A stretch of DNA of 64,000 nt, taken from contig JAUPFP010000092.1 of NCBI GenBank assembly GCA_036925085.1, positions 1 through 64,000 of the forward strand. The letters run 5' to 3'. This document shows, one piece after another, positions 46,273 through 56,800 of the stretch; positions within the stretch are counted from its first letter, which is position 1; every line of letters starts with the position of its first letter. The notes under the pieces are model-generated. The model had not been told where the DNA came from. It worked only from the letters and a program-made list of their open reading frames with translations, and ran no database searches. The position numbers were made by a program, and so were the translations under genes. This DNA comes from Brachycybe producta. Its lineage: Eukaryota > Arthropoda > Diplopoda > Playtdesmida > Andrognathidae.

Positions 46273-49200
46273 AAAACGTAGTGCTGATGGGCATAAAAAT
46301 AGGACGCTTGCTATCCCCCCCCCCTTTTTTTTTAAATGGCACTACAGGGTGTCCCTAAAGTTTCAGCATATTATGGTGAAATAGAATGTACTTAAAACAA
46401 ATTTCTTAATGACATGATTATATGTATATTTTCATTAGGGTTGGCAAACTTTTTCATACATCGATTTTTTGAATTTTTTAAAGAATATTTAAAATATATA
46501 TAATTTTTTTAAAATACACTGTGAACGGAAAAAAACGAACCTCTATAATAGATAGAAAAATGAACACTAATATTAAAAAAAAATGTTATTGAAAGCAAAA
46601 CTATTTTAATTCCAATTACAATATTAACTATTTTTATAGTTATGCGCTATACCAGTTAAAATTTGAAGGCAGAGTGACGTCATTTTTACCAAAACACCCT
46701 TTACAAAATGGCGTTTAGTGAGGAAGACCGAATAGTAATACAATTTTTACGTCAAAATCAGAATTATAGTGCAAAACGTTTTCTTAGGAAATTTCCAGAA
46801 AAAGAATGGAAACTTGGTGGACTAAACGCCATTCTGCGTAAGATTGATAGAACTGGTTCGTGCAGGCGTCAAGCGGGCAGCAGTAGACCGCGTACTGCAA
46901 GAAAGAACGAAATAAAATCTACAAAGTTTTTCATATGTTATTGTAGTATTTATAGAGGTTCGTTTTTTCCCCGTTCACAGTGTATATAGTACTCACTCAA
47001 TATATCGAGAGAAAAAAATCGAAAAACTGAGAAAAATCGAAATATCGTAATACCGAAGGGAAAAAAATCGAAAACTACGAGGGGGTTTAGTTCAGCGTTG
47101 GGTTCATTTAGTTTCTTTTTTCTGATATTTTCGATTTTTTTTTGTTTTTTGATTTTTCTGGATATTTCGATTTTTTTTTTTTCAATTTTGCGATATATCG
47201 TTAAAATCTTTTTTTTTTTTTAAAAAATATCGGAGCGATTTCAATTTTTCCAAATATCGCCAGCCGTAATTTTTGTACAAAATACAAATATTTGCATTGT
47301 ATTATAATGTTTCTGTTATAATAAATGGTTCATTCCTTATCGAATTACCAGAAGAAAAATGAAATTTTCAATTTTGGATTTTTTTATGAAATTTTATATG
47401 CATTGATATCCTAAAATTTTTCCGCCATATCACGTAAGGTTTGTATTCATGAGACTGTAAAATTTCTTTGCATTAACCGATATTTTCGTGTGTTATCCGT
47501 TTCGTCTCAAACGAATTAAAATACGTGGAAAGCCTTATACTGAGGGACGAGAACGAAAATATAATTCAGTGTATTTTGGAACTGAACAAAAAAATTAATA
47601 AAATAAGCCTACATGTTGAAGAGCTGCTTGTTTAAACTGAAAAAGTCCATTTACTCAAATTTGTTCAAGAAGTGCAAAAAACCGACTCCTTTTACATGTC
47701 AAAAGGTAGAAAACCTGATTTTACTTTGAGTTTTTTTCTACTTAGGAAAAAAAAAAAAAGGTTACAGATACCGATTCAGCTGTGAAACTGTTTACAAAAA
47801 TGTAATAAAATAGGTTTGGACAAATTACGGAATTATTGAGTTTTGAAAAAAAGCTCATGTATTATAAATACCATTTGAACCATTTTTTTCCCAAAAATGA
47901 TGATTTCTTTAAATGTTTGAGCAGTTTTTTCTGTAATTGCCGCATTTTAGAGATATTCCAGTTTCATAACATCCGAAACTTAATTTTAAATTATTATTTT
48001 TCTTCAAGACTCTGCCATTTCAAAGAAACTCGAGTCAACAAAGAACTCGACTTCGAATGTGAAAGATCATCATCATCAGTCGTCGATGAAAAAACACAAG
48101 AAACGACATCATCGTCATCACGAACCGACTGCTCCGACTCCCAGTATCATCGTTCCGTCTCCACCTGCGGTTCCAGTGGAACAGGAAACACCAACCGAAG
48201 TAATAACTACACAAGAACCGATTCAAAGATCACCGGGAAGGTTACCTCCAGATGTTAGTTAAATTTTATTTTACCCCCGACATATTGAGGAGTTACAAAT
48301 CTTAAAAATTGTTTCCATTCGGTTTGATTTTTTTGCAGCCGGACGTAATTGTCAAAGCGATTTTGGAACTTGAGAGTTCTGCATCGAGCGACGCGGCCGT
48401 AAGAGAAAAAATTGCAAGTTTTCCTCCGGAAGTTTCGGATATTTCACTACTGGAACGAATACGTGGTTCGTCTGGGTCGTGTTTCAAAGTAACGATTCTT
48501 TTGATTCGGATTTTCTTTTGTCGTTTTTTTTTTTAAAAAAAAAGATAAAGAAGCCGGAGCGAAACTGATAAAACAAGTCAACGAAGCTTCTACTTTATTA
48601 GCCGAATATAATGGACGATTGAATGTCGAATTGGAAGAAAGACAAGAAGTAGCAAAGATGTTAAGCGATTTCATCGCCGTTCAGAAAGAGCAGCTTGCAC
48701 AAAATGTGCAAAAATTAGAAGTAAGATTACTACGTAAATTACGTTTCAAACATAACTTGTGTGCGAAAAGAACGACTAAACGAAAACCGAATATTGAGAT
48801 TCATGCCGATAGCTTCTTTAAGTGATTGAGTTACCCTTCTAGTTTCTCGTAATTTTACTTCTGAAAGACATAATAGTCAGAATTTAAAAAAAAGCAGCGG
48901 TTAATATACCATCTTAAACACATGAAAAGTTTGATTTATCTTCTAGTCTACTTTCTAAAACAATTTTAATTTTGTGTTAAAATTTGATTCTAAAAAGCTA
49001 AAAAAAATTGGCAGAGCTGTGTAACTAGAGCAAGGCAAATGCCTCAGTACGAAGCTTAGGGACGCAAAATAACTTGAATGTTAATACTAAGATAGCGCCA
49101 TTTTTATTCTTGACTAGTTACCCCTCTGAAGACACCCCGATAATTAAAAGCAATACTTTTTTCGTTACTTTAATTTATTAGGAATATCAACAAAAGTTAC

Positions 49201-49331
49201 AGAAAGTAAATCAAGTCCGAAACGAATTAAGATCACACATTCAGAACCTGCCGGACCTGACCCTACTTCCTGATGTAACGGGCGGACTGGCGCCTTTACC
49301 GTCGGCCGGAGATCTATTCAATTTGGCTTAA
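44960..49331 (+). CDS. RPRD1: RPRD1A/B-type regulator of nuclear pre-mRNA (CREPT family)
   Basis: Seven exons: 44960-45110, 45202-45331, 46037-46173, 48009-48253, 48339-48465, 48545-48720, 49182-49331; 371 residues. Residues 1-139 form the CTD-interacting domain (start MASFSESALEQKLSELNNSQ, then LTFMYLANDVIQNS and NVWKERGVY). Residues 222-371 form the CREPT coiled coil (LLAEYNGRL) ending GGLAPLPSAGDLF, the family's signature C-terminus. Known role: binds the phosphorylated C-terminal domain of RNA polymerase II and recruits Ser5 phosphatase activity during elongation and termination. Odd feature: exon 4 encodes a linker of about 82 residues rich in His, Lys, Ser and Pro, longer than in vertebrates (human RPRD1B is about 326 residues). 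A candidate AATAAA lies at 49443-49448, beyond the stop and only 10 bases from the HAUS4 stop on the other strand. RPRD1A and RPRD1B cannot be told apart; this is probably the pre-duplication gene. Confidence 0.95.
46209..46275. repeat. (CT)n microsatellite in RPRD1 intron 3
   Basis: About 30 CT units with one TT interruption, just after exon 3. Confidence 0.95.
46517..46982 (+). mobile_element. Internally deleted Tc1/mariner-type element in RPRD1 intron 3
   Basis: Inverted repeats beginning CACTGTGAACGG and continuing into a GTTCG-type block lie at both ends, each next to TA. The element is 466 bp, far shorter than a complete one (1.3-2 kb). It contains the start of the transposase described separately. 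It is itself inside a larger repeat bounded near 46436 and 47270 by TTAGGGTTGGC-like ends. Confidence 0.8.
46708..46989 (+). pseudogene. Truncated Tc1/mariner-type transposase: DNA-binding N-terminus only
   Basis: An open frame of 93 residues starts MAFSEEDRIVIQFLRQ and continues with FPEKEW, LNAILRKIDRTGS and RPRTARKNE. That is the helix-turn-helix region and GRPR-like linker of a widespread animal Tc1/mariner-related transposase family. The DDE catalytic domain is missing; after about residue 70 the frame runs into the right terminal repeat. The frame is free of stops through the DNA-binding part. It sits in an RPRD1 intron on the same strand as that gene. Confidence 0.7.
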
Positions 49332-49457
49332 CGACAGCCGTTCGGATCGCCCGGTTGCCCTCTCTATTTGTAATTACTGTTAATTATTTGCAAGAGTTTT
49401 AATTCTAAAATTGACTTCATTTGGTAACGAAGATCTGTTACGAATAAATTAAATCGA

Positions 49458-52400
49458 CTAGTCTTCGTTCTGTTTCTTTAGTTTTGACAACATCCATTCT
49501 TTGTTCTCGATGGCTTCGATAACGACGCCGTATTCGGATGCCAATGAATTAAATTCAGATCCGATAGAGTTGATTATGGAAAGTTGTTGTTCGGCGTACA
49601 TTTTTTTTGACGTCGCCTCTGCCAAAGAGTCTTTCAAATGATCCCTTTACATAAGAATCGAGAGGTTAAGACTTCGCCCCGTGGTTAGAACACTGCGATG
49701 GAAGAGAAAAATACCTGATTCGTTGATGTGCCTTTATGGTTTTTGCCGGATACGTTTCCATTTCTACTTCCAGTTGGAAACATCTTTGAACGAACGACAC
49801 GTTCAAATGTTAAGTAATTTAACTCGAGTTTTGCGAAATACGAATCTCGTTAAGGTAGGATATTATTAAGGTAGGATATTATTAAGGTTTATGGACATCA
49901 AAAAATAGTAGGAAAACGCTTTATTTGAAGCAACTTGTAAAAGAATTACAAGATTTATTTGAAACTTGTAGATTAAAATGAAATGATTGTCATTTTTATT
50001 CAAACTGTCATAAACGTTAATTTTCAAAGATTGTCAATATAAAATTATTTTATTATTAATGTTATTTATTTATAGTTTTACCCTGAAACTGTTTATTCTA
50101 TCAAACACAAATGAAAAGAAACTAGAAGGGTAGCTAAAATCATTTAATAGAGTAGAACCTCGATTATCCGTCACCTATGGGAATGGGGTGTTGATTGGAT
50201 AATAATCAAATTATACATATTAAGCTGTACAAAAAATACATTATCGTAAAATCAAATGTATTACACGTGTACATAGTTATATTTTATCACAAAAAAATGA
50301 AACAATTTTAATTAGAAAAGTCAGTAATTAAGATATGTCAGTTAACCAGAGGAGTTGGTTGATCGGAGGTCAGATAATCGAGGTTCTACTGTAGTAGTTT
50401 CATGTGGATATCTTTTAAAATAATCTTTGAGTCTGAAAATGAACCAACTTCAACTAAGATGATATTTATTTTACATTTTCATCTTTAAAAAGTTTAATTT
50501 AAAATAGATCTACATAACAATGCTATTAAGTGATTCAGTGACTGCTCTAGTTTCTAATATAATTTCACTTTCTCCTTAGTGTTGCTCCTGAAATGCAGAA
50601 TTGTAAAAAAATCAGCTGTTCATAAAACATTTTCATAAGTTACTAAAAAAAAGCGTTTTTCTGATTTTTTTTTAGCTGTATTTGGTCCAATGGGAAGGGG
50701 GGGGGGACTAGAAAGGATAGGAGAGGTAAATTTACCTCATCTTTAGAAGTAATGTTTTCGTTTTCACACTGAGGACAATCAGTTTCCTCTCGTCATGATT
50801 GTAAGAAAGAATCAAATTTGTGAGATCTGATAAAACCTGAGCCGATTCTTTCATTCCCTAAAGTTAAAAGCGGTTTTAAAGTGTAAACGTCACACAAACT
50901 TGTTTTTTTTTTTCTGTCTATGAAGAGAAAAATTGGTAGTATTTTAGAAACTAGAAGGGTTCCTGAATCATTTACGGGTAATTTCATGTTTGATATATTT
51001 TTTTAAAAATGATTTTTCTAAATGATGCTTAGCCAGTGACATGGCTAGGTTTTTGGCACCCGGTAGCAGAACCTGGTTAGAGACTAGTAAAATTCAAAGG
51101 TGAAACAAGCATCTAGCATATAGCCTTATAAAGACTCAAAAGTTATTACGTGCATTTTTTTCTGGCTGCCTTACTAATTAGTAATTACTATCTAATTAAT
51201 ACCCTCTTAACATTGCGCCCCTCTGCACCGCTGTTCTTAACAGACGATATTTTTTTAAATTTTTCTCTATAAAAATATTATTTTGAAAGATATCATTCAA
51301 CATGAAAATTTCCTCAAGTGATTGGACTACCCTTCTAGTTTCTAAAACGCTTTCTAGTTCCTCTTAATTTTTCTCCTGAAAGACAGAATTAACGAAGACT
51401 TCAAAAATCATCTGTTCAATAAACATCTCGATTTAAATAAGTGTTTTTCTTAAAGATGTGGTTATGAACAATTAAAAAAAGGATAATCTGGTGGACTCAC
51501 TTTATAGTAATCCACTGTAAGAGATTGGTATTTTCTTGTGATTTCGGCCAGATACTCGTTTTGATCATCGAGTTCTTGCTTCTTGCGTTCGATGATAGTA
51601 TGAAGCATTAATGTTTTTTGCTGTTTATCGTCTACGAAACACAATAAAATGCAGACATTTTGAAATTATTATTTGTTAGATGGTTGTTTGAGTTACCTTC
51701 TTGTAGAGTTTCTGAGATTTTCTTGTAATATTTAGCAAACTCTGACATTATTTCATGCAAAACAAGTTCCAGTTGCTGTTGTAATTCATTTTCATCGCCT
51801 TCTTGGACCTTAAAACAGGCGATATCATTGTTTAAATCGATTCAATCTTCGTATAATAGACTGCTATACTTTGGGTGTATTGAAATGTTTGTCTTCGAGG
51901 CCTAAAACATTGTTTTTCTCATCGATCTCCTTGGAACGAAGGTCGGCCGTTGTCAAAGATCGTTCGATGACATCGAAGCTTCGAATCTACGATAGAGTAT
52001 TAAGAAGCAAGAAATTTAAAGTGGAAATCTTAATGAAAAACAGGTAACACGATTTTTTTCCAATAATATTTATAATATTTTATAATATTTAATATTCAAA
52101 TTTAGGAGTAGAAAACCAAAAAGTATTTATTTAGGGTGGTTTTAAAGTGTAAATGCCTATTGAACTCTTAATTATTTAATCTTTCAGGTGCAAAATCTGG
52201 CTCATGAAATACAGAATAATCAAAAGTTCAAAAATCATAAACCGTATTAAATGAACTTTATAGTGAAAAATAAACTACAAATGGCCATAAAAAATTATTA
52301 TTAAAGATATTCCATGAAAATGCTTTTATTTTCTAACCATGCAACTTTATATTTTTATTGTTGAGTCACGTTTAAAAAGTTTAAATGAATTATTTGAATA

Positions 52401-53266
52401 TTTGTTTCAACTTTTTAACAGATTTATTTGTAGACTTATTACGTGATCAATAGTTTCACTACGTTGAGAATCCTTCAAGATCTTCTTGACCTCCTTGTAA
52501 ATGATGAGTTTCTGAAAGTAAACTGCTTTCACTCGTTTGTATACGTGTTTAACCTAAAGTAAAAGTGAAAATATGACTGTAAGATTCTACGTGATTAATC
52601 TCGTATTAATGATACAAAACCGTCTGTAATTGCTTTTCTTTTTGTTTGCTAACTCCACTTTTGAGAGAAATAATATCGTTGAGCTGTTCAATAAAATTCT
52701 TAAGTTTCTTGTCACATTGCAGATAATCCACTTGATCCGGATTAAAATCTAACATAAAACTAGCTGCAAATATATTAAGACAAATGAGTTAATCGCGTTT
52801 AATCGACTCAATTTACGGTGGTTTATGAACAGCTAATTTTCATACTCTTCTTGATTATTGTCATTTTGACTCAAAATTAAAAACAACTGCAAAGTGTTTT
52901 AAAAACTAGAAGGGTAGTTTAATCAGTTAATGGTATTTTCACGTTAATATCTTTCAAAATAAACTTTTTATAGACAAAAACTTAAAAAAAAATATCGCCC
53001 TTAAAAGTTGGCGCATTTTCAAACACACAAAAAAAGGTTATTTTGAAAAAAAAAAAAAAATTAACATGAAAATACGTGTTTCAGTTACCCTTCTAGTTTC
53101 TAAAAGACTAAAACACATTCAAGTTTCTGATAAAAGACAGAATAATGAAGAGTTTGAGGTGTTTAAACTTTAAAATCACCTTGGAAAAATAATAATTATA
53201 ATTAGTAAATTTCTGTTTACCCATTTTATCAGAATCAATATCGTCCCCAGATGACAAACCGGCCAT
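49458..53266 (-). CDS. HAUS4: HAUS augmin-like complex subunit 4
   Basis: Nine exons on the minus strand: 53266-53221, 52763-52621, 52553-52443, 51986-51870, 51808-51697, 51631-51501, 50857-50736, 49783-49715, 49644-49458. They total 1038 bases and 345 residues (human about 363), all junctions in phase. The protein is nearly all predicted coiled coil. The C-terminus is diagnostic: IKAHQRIRDHLKDSL then GSEFNSLASEYGVVIEAIEN and KEWMLSKLKK align with the vertebrate HAUS4 tail (IRDRLEGAI, EEFDRLVKEY, ENKRWALQEF). Upstream, SAQVLSDLTNLIL and KTKTLLLKMR also align. The N-terminal third is only weakly similar. Known role: augmin recruits gamma-tubulin complexes to existing spindle microtubules. Its tail faces RPRD1 and its head faces UBA2. 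Introns hold many palindromic repeats. Some exons are short and no single reading frame reveals the gene, so automated callers could split or miss it. Confidence 0.87.
50149..50391. mobile_element. pogo/Tigger-type MITE nested in a palindromic repeat
   Basis: Ends AGTAGAACCTCGATTATC and its inverse, next to TA on both sides. This end type is widespread in animal pogo/Tigger elements. It splits a family C repeat (50105-50620) in HAUS4 intron 7. Confidence 0.8.
50880..51445. mobile_element. Family C palindrome in HAUS4 intron 6
   Basis: Arms at 50880-51030 and 51234-51445 with the standard blocks, split by the hAT-like insertion at 51034-51233. Confidence 0.65.
51034..51233. mobile_element. 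hAT-like element inserted in a palindromic repeat in HAUS4 intron 6
   Basis: Begins CAGTGACATGGCTAGG and ends near CACCGCTG. It interrupts the palindromic family C repeat at its usual central CTTAAC word; the flanks TGCTTAGC and TTCTTAAC match at 6 of 8. Confidence 0.45.
52815..53185. mobile_element. Family C palindrome in HAUS4 intron 1
   Basis: Both arms present (AACTAGAAGGGTAGTTTAAT at the left, CCTTCTAGTTTCTAA inverted at the right) with the central TATCTTTCAAAATAAAC block. It fills most of the intron. Confidence 0.7.
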
Positions 53267-53808
53267 CGTCTTCTCTTCCAAGTTTACAAATTACAAATTT
53301 ATTATGTCACGTAATGTGTCGCACTACACAATAAATTTGGCGCCAAAATAACGTCGTCATGGCAACCGTCAGGACAACGATCCTTTCACAGGAATTGTCT
53401 AAATTTTAAAAGACACAAGTTGACTATTGCGCGTTTATAATTGAAGCACCAAGTGTTGTTTCTCATTTCAAGAAATTAGAGGACGAAAGTGTACTAACAT
53501 GGCAACCTTGTCAAATAATAAATTATGAAAAAGTACGCCATATATGTTCACCTTTCTGATTCAAATATTCGTTGTGCTTATACATTGTTTTTCCATTAAT
53601 CAGCCAAAACGTCATTGTTTAGTTGAAAGTTAATTTAAATCGTATAATGATATACATATAAATTTTAAAATTTTCTTTTATTGATTTTAAAATAATTAGA
53701 ATTCATCATATAATAAAAACTATTGTAAAATTATTTTTGACAGTGATTGTTTGTTGCGAGACTGATGTCTTTCTTTAACCGCGAACGGCGCTAACGTGAA
53801 TAAAAAAA
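53267..53808. promoter_or_regulatory. Shared head-to-head promoter of HAUS4 and UBA2
   Basis: The 542 bases between the two start codons must hold both promoters. An X-box-like palindrome (GTCGTCATGGCAAC) lies at 53353-53366, near the HAUS4 start, and a half-site (ATGGCAACC) at about 53499-53507. The UBA2 start sits in AAAATGGCGGC, which fits the YY1 consensus often found at start codons of housekeeping genes. No TATA box stands out at a sensible distance. Confidence 0.65.
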
Positions 53809-56800
53809 ATGGCGGCGGCCTTAGATGTTTTTGATTCAGATTTGCGCGAAAAAGTGAAATCTTCTCGTGTTTTAGTTATTGGAGCCGGTGGAATTGGTTG
53901 CGAATTGTTAAAGTGCATTGTGTTGTCTGGTTTTCGCGATGTTGACATTGTAAGTGTTTATTATTTGGTGGTAAAATCTAGAAACGTGGTTTATTGTCAT
54001 TTGTAAGCGCTTTTCTGGATTGTGTGTGTAACCGGTTCATTTCTGTATTGTGATTGTTGTTTTTCATAATAATTGTTTTCATTTGTTTTAGATTGATTTG
54101 GATACTATCGATGTGAGCAATTTAAACCGACAGTTTCTGTTTCAAAAACAACATGTCGGTAAATCAAAGTCAAAGGTATTATTCTTTAATCTTTTGCGTC
54201 AGGTGTATTCTTTCGATTAGTAGCCGCTAGCCTCCAAGTCCAAGCGAAACGCTCCGGACTCCCATTCATTCGCGGCTCACCGAACAAACGATTAGAGCAA
54301 ATAGAAGTGTACGCGAATGAACTTGAACATTCACAAACGGGTCATATAAGTCACCTACGGAATCCTATATCTGGATTTATATGAGAATTCCGTACAGACT
54401 CTGCACAACCGTATGCATACGAGTAATTTAGGTTGAATTCGCATATGTTCATTGATGTTCCAACCAACAATCAGTTTTCTAGTATATTAAAGAGGTTTTA
54501 CTTTCATGTCTACACTGTATACGAACGTGAACGAATACGAAAAAAACAATTTTCTTTGAACAGAAGCAACGGATGTATGCGATGAAAATTAGCAATTCAT
54601 GTCCACGTTAGTTCCAATAAAATTAATTGAAATTTCATAATTGTCATTTTTTTGTACTCGTTTATTGATGTTAATAGCGGTGTTTACATAACGCACACAT
54701 TGGCGGCGTGCTCGCTTTTCCGCGAGAAAGAGTGAGAGTGTAAAGTCAATTCACAGTAAAAGTAAAGCGGGTGGCAAGTCACGTAGGCAATTCCGTGCGT
54801 CCAATCTTTCGTGTGCGCCCATAAAATAACGCGCATTCGCTTTAGTTATAACATTCAATCACGCCGGAAAACCGTACGCGCCGGGTACTTCCTCATGCAC
54901 ACTGACATCAAAGGCACCGACAGAGAGTGGTGCCTCTTGGAGGATAATATACTCTTTGGGGAAAACGTCTGTGTGTGTGTGTAAAGTCCGCTAATTAAAA
55001 TTTTGTCTTTTTATAGGTTGCACGAGATAGCGTTCAGAAACTGAATCCAGATGCAAAAATAACGGCGCATCATGGAAGTGTAATGAGGTATTTCTGCTGT
55101 CGTTTGTTTATCTTCTTTTGATTACTCTTTGACTGTTTTCATCTTTTTGTAGCCCCGACTTCGGTCCAGATTACTTTAAACAGTTTAACATTGTCTTGAA
55201 CGCGTTGGACAATAGAGGTTCGATTGTTTCTTGTTGTTTATTCTCACACTTAATTTAGCAAAAGTGAACTTCTTGTCGTTGCAGCTGCTCGTAATCACGT
55301 CAACCGCATTTGTTTGGCTGCGGATGTTCCTCTGATTGAGAGCGGAACGGCCGGTTATCTTGGTCAAGTGACGGTCATCAAGAAAGTGAGTCCTATTTAA
55401 TACATTAACATGTTTTATTATAAGCAAAGGATACCAGTAATTTAATTAAACTGCTTATTGTGCGTTCAAAACACAATTCTGAGATATCAGGTCGGCGATC
55501 AATCTCGATCCCGATCGGATAGTGAATGGGTAGGTTACATAGGTTATGTAAAAAGCTACTCACTTTCTGCTTAGACGAGGTTGAGGAATTTTATTATGCA
55601 TTTATTGGCGCGTGAGGTACGGATGCATTCAGTTCCTAAGCGTGTTTGAAACTACTACAGCAAATTTGATCTGCTTAGCACCTTGACTGCCAAATAAAAA
55701 ACTCGAATGGAACCGTGTGATGCGCTTATCGAGCAGTAAAAATCCTCGCTTGATGAAGCGCTCGAACGAGTGGGGTGGGAATAACAAAATGGTACACAGC
55801 CCATCTCTTGGAAAATGGGAGGAAACAAGTTTCGGCTCAAAATCTATTTGAGTTAGAAGAAACGAATGGATTGTAGTTTTTTGCGAGACAATATTTTTTT
55901 TATTGTTCAATCATAGCATTAGCGTTCGTTCAAGCATTAGCTTCTCCATCATTTCAAATACAGTATAAATGGTTTTCCGTTTTGAGCATTAGGTTTTGCC
56001 AACTGTATTACAAGCAATGCATTGAATTCATTTGTGAGTGACTTCAAATGAGCAGCGAGCTAAAAAAAAAAAAAAAAAAAGAGGTGGTTAAGAACTGAAC
56101 GCACCCAATATGATTTTCTTGGTTATAATTATGGGAATGACAATAATACTCTTAAGGGCTGTTTTAGAAATTAATTATTTTTGTTTTGAATCATGAAAAA
56201 GGGGGAAACCGAATGTTACGAATGTCAGCCGAAGGCGACTCAGAAGTCATATCCAGGTTGTACGATAAGAAACACTCCTTCTGAACCGATTCACTGCATC
56301 GTTTGGGCTAAACATCTCTTCAAGTAATTTTGAGCATGTATAAAACGTATGAATGTTATAAAAGTCATTTTTGTTGTTGTTCGTAGTCAACTTTTTGGTG
56401 AAGACGATCCGGACGAAGACGTTTCACCCGATACGGCCGATCCCGAAGCAGCTGGTTTGTCTCTTGACCCAACAAACTTTTTTTTTTAGCTAAAAATGAA
56501 CTGTATTTTTGTAGGTGATGCTGGTAACAAAGCGCTGGAAACTGACGCAAACGATGCTGGCAATGTGAAACGCATTTCGACCCGATCTTGGGCCATTTCG
56601 ACGGGTTACGACGTCAACAGAATCATTCATAAGGTTTAACTTAACTGATAAAGCTCATTTTTAAGGGTTACTTACGTTTGTATGTCTACAGTTGTTTCAC
56701 GATGATATCAAGTATCTTTTATCCATGGATGGGCTTTGGCAGAAACGTCGACCACCGACTCCTCTCGATGTTTCTAAGTTACCTGATGCTGGTTCGTTTT

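Noticed and set aside
47836-48258. 140-codon plus-strand frame with Ser/Thr-rich end
   Set aside because: Its end is RPRD1 exon 4 read in the wrong frame; the correct frame begins after the acceptor at 48008.
49646-49714. tRNA-like GTGGTTAGAACACTGCGATG
   Set aside because: Resembles a tRNA D-arm by eye but no matching acceptor stem or T-arm exists, and it is a short HAUS4 intron.
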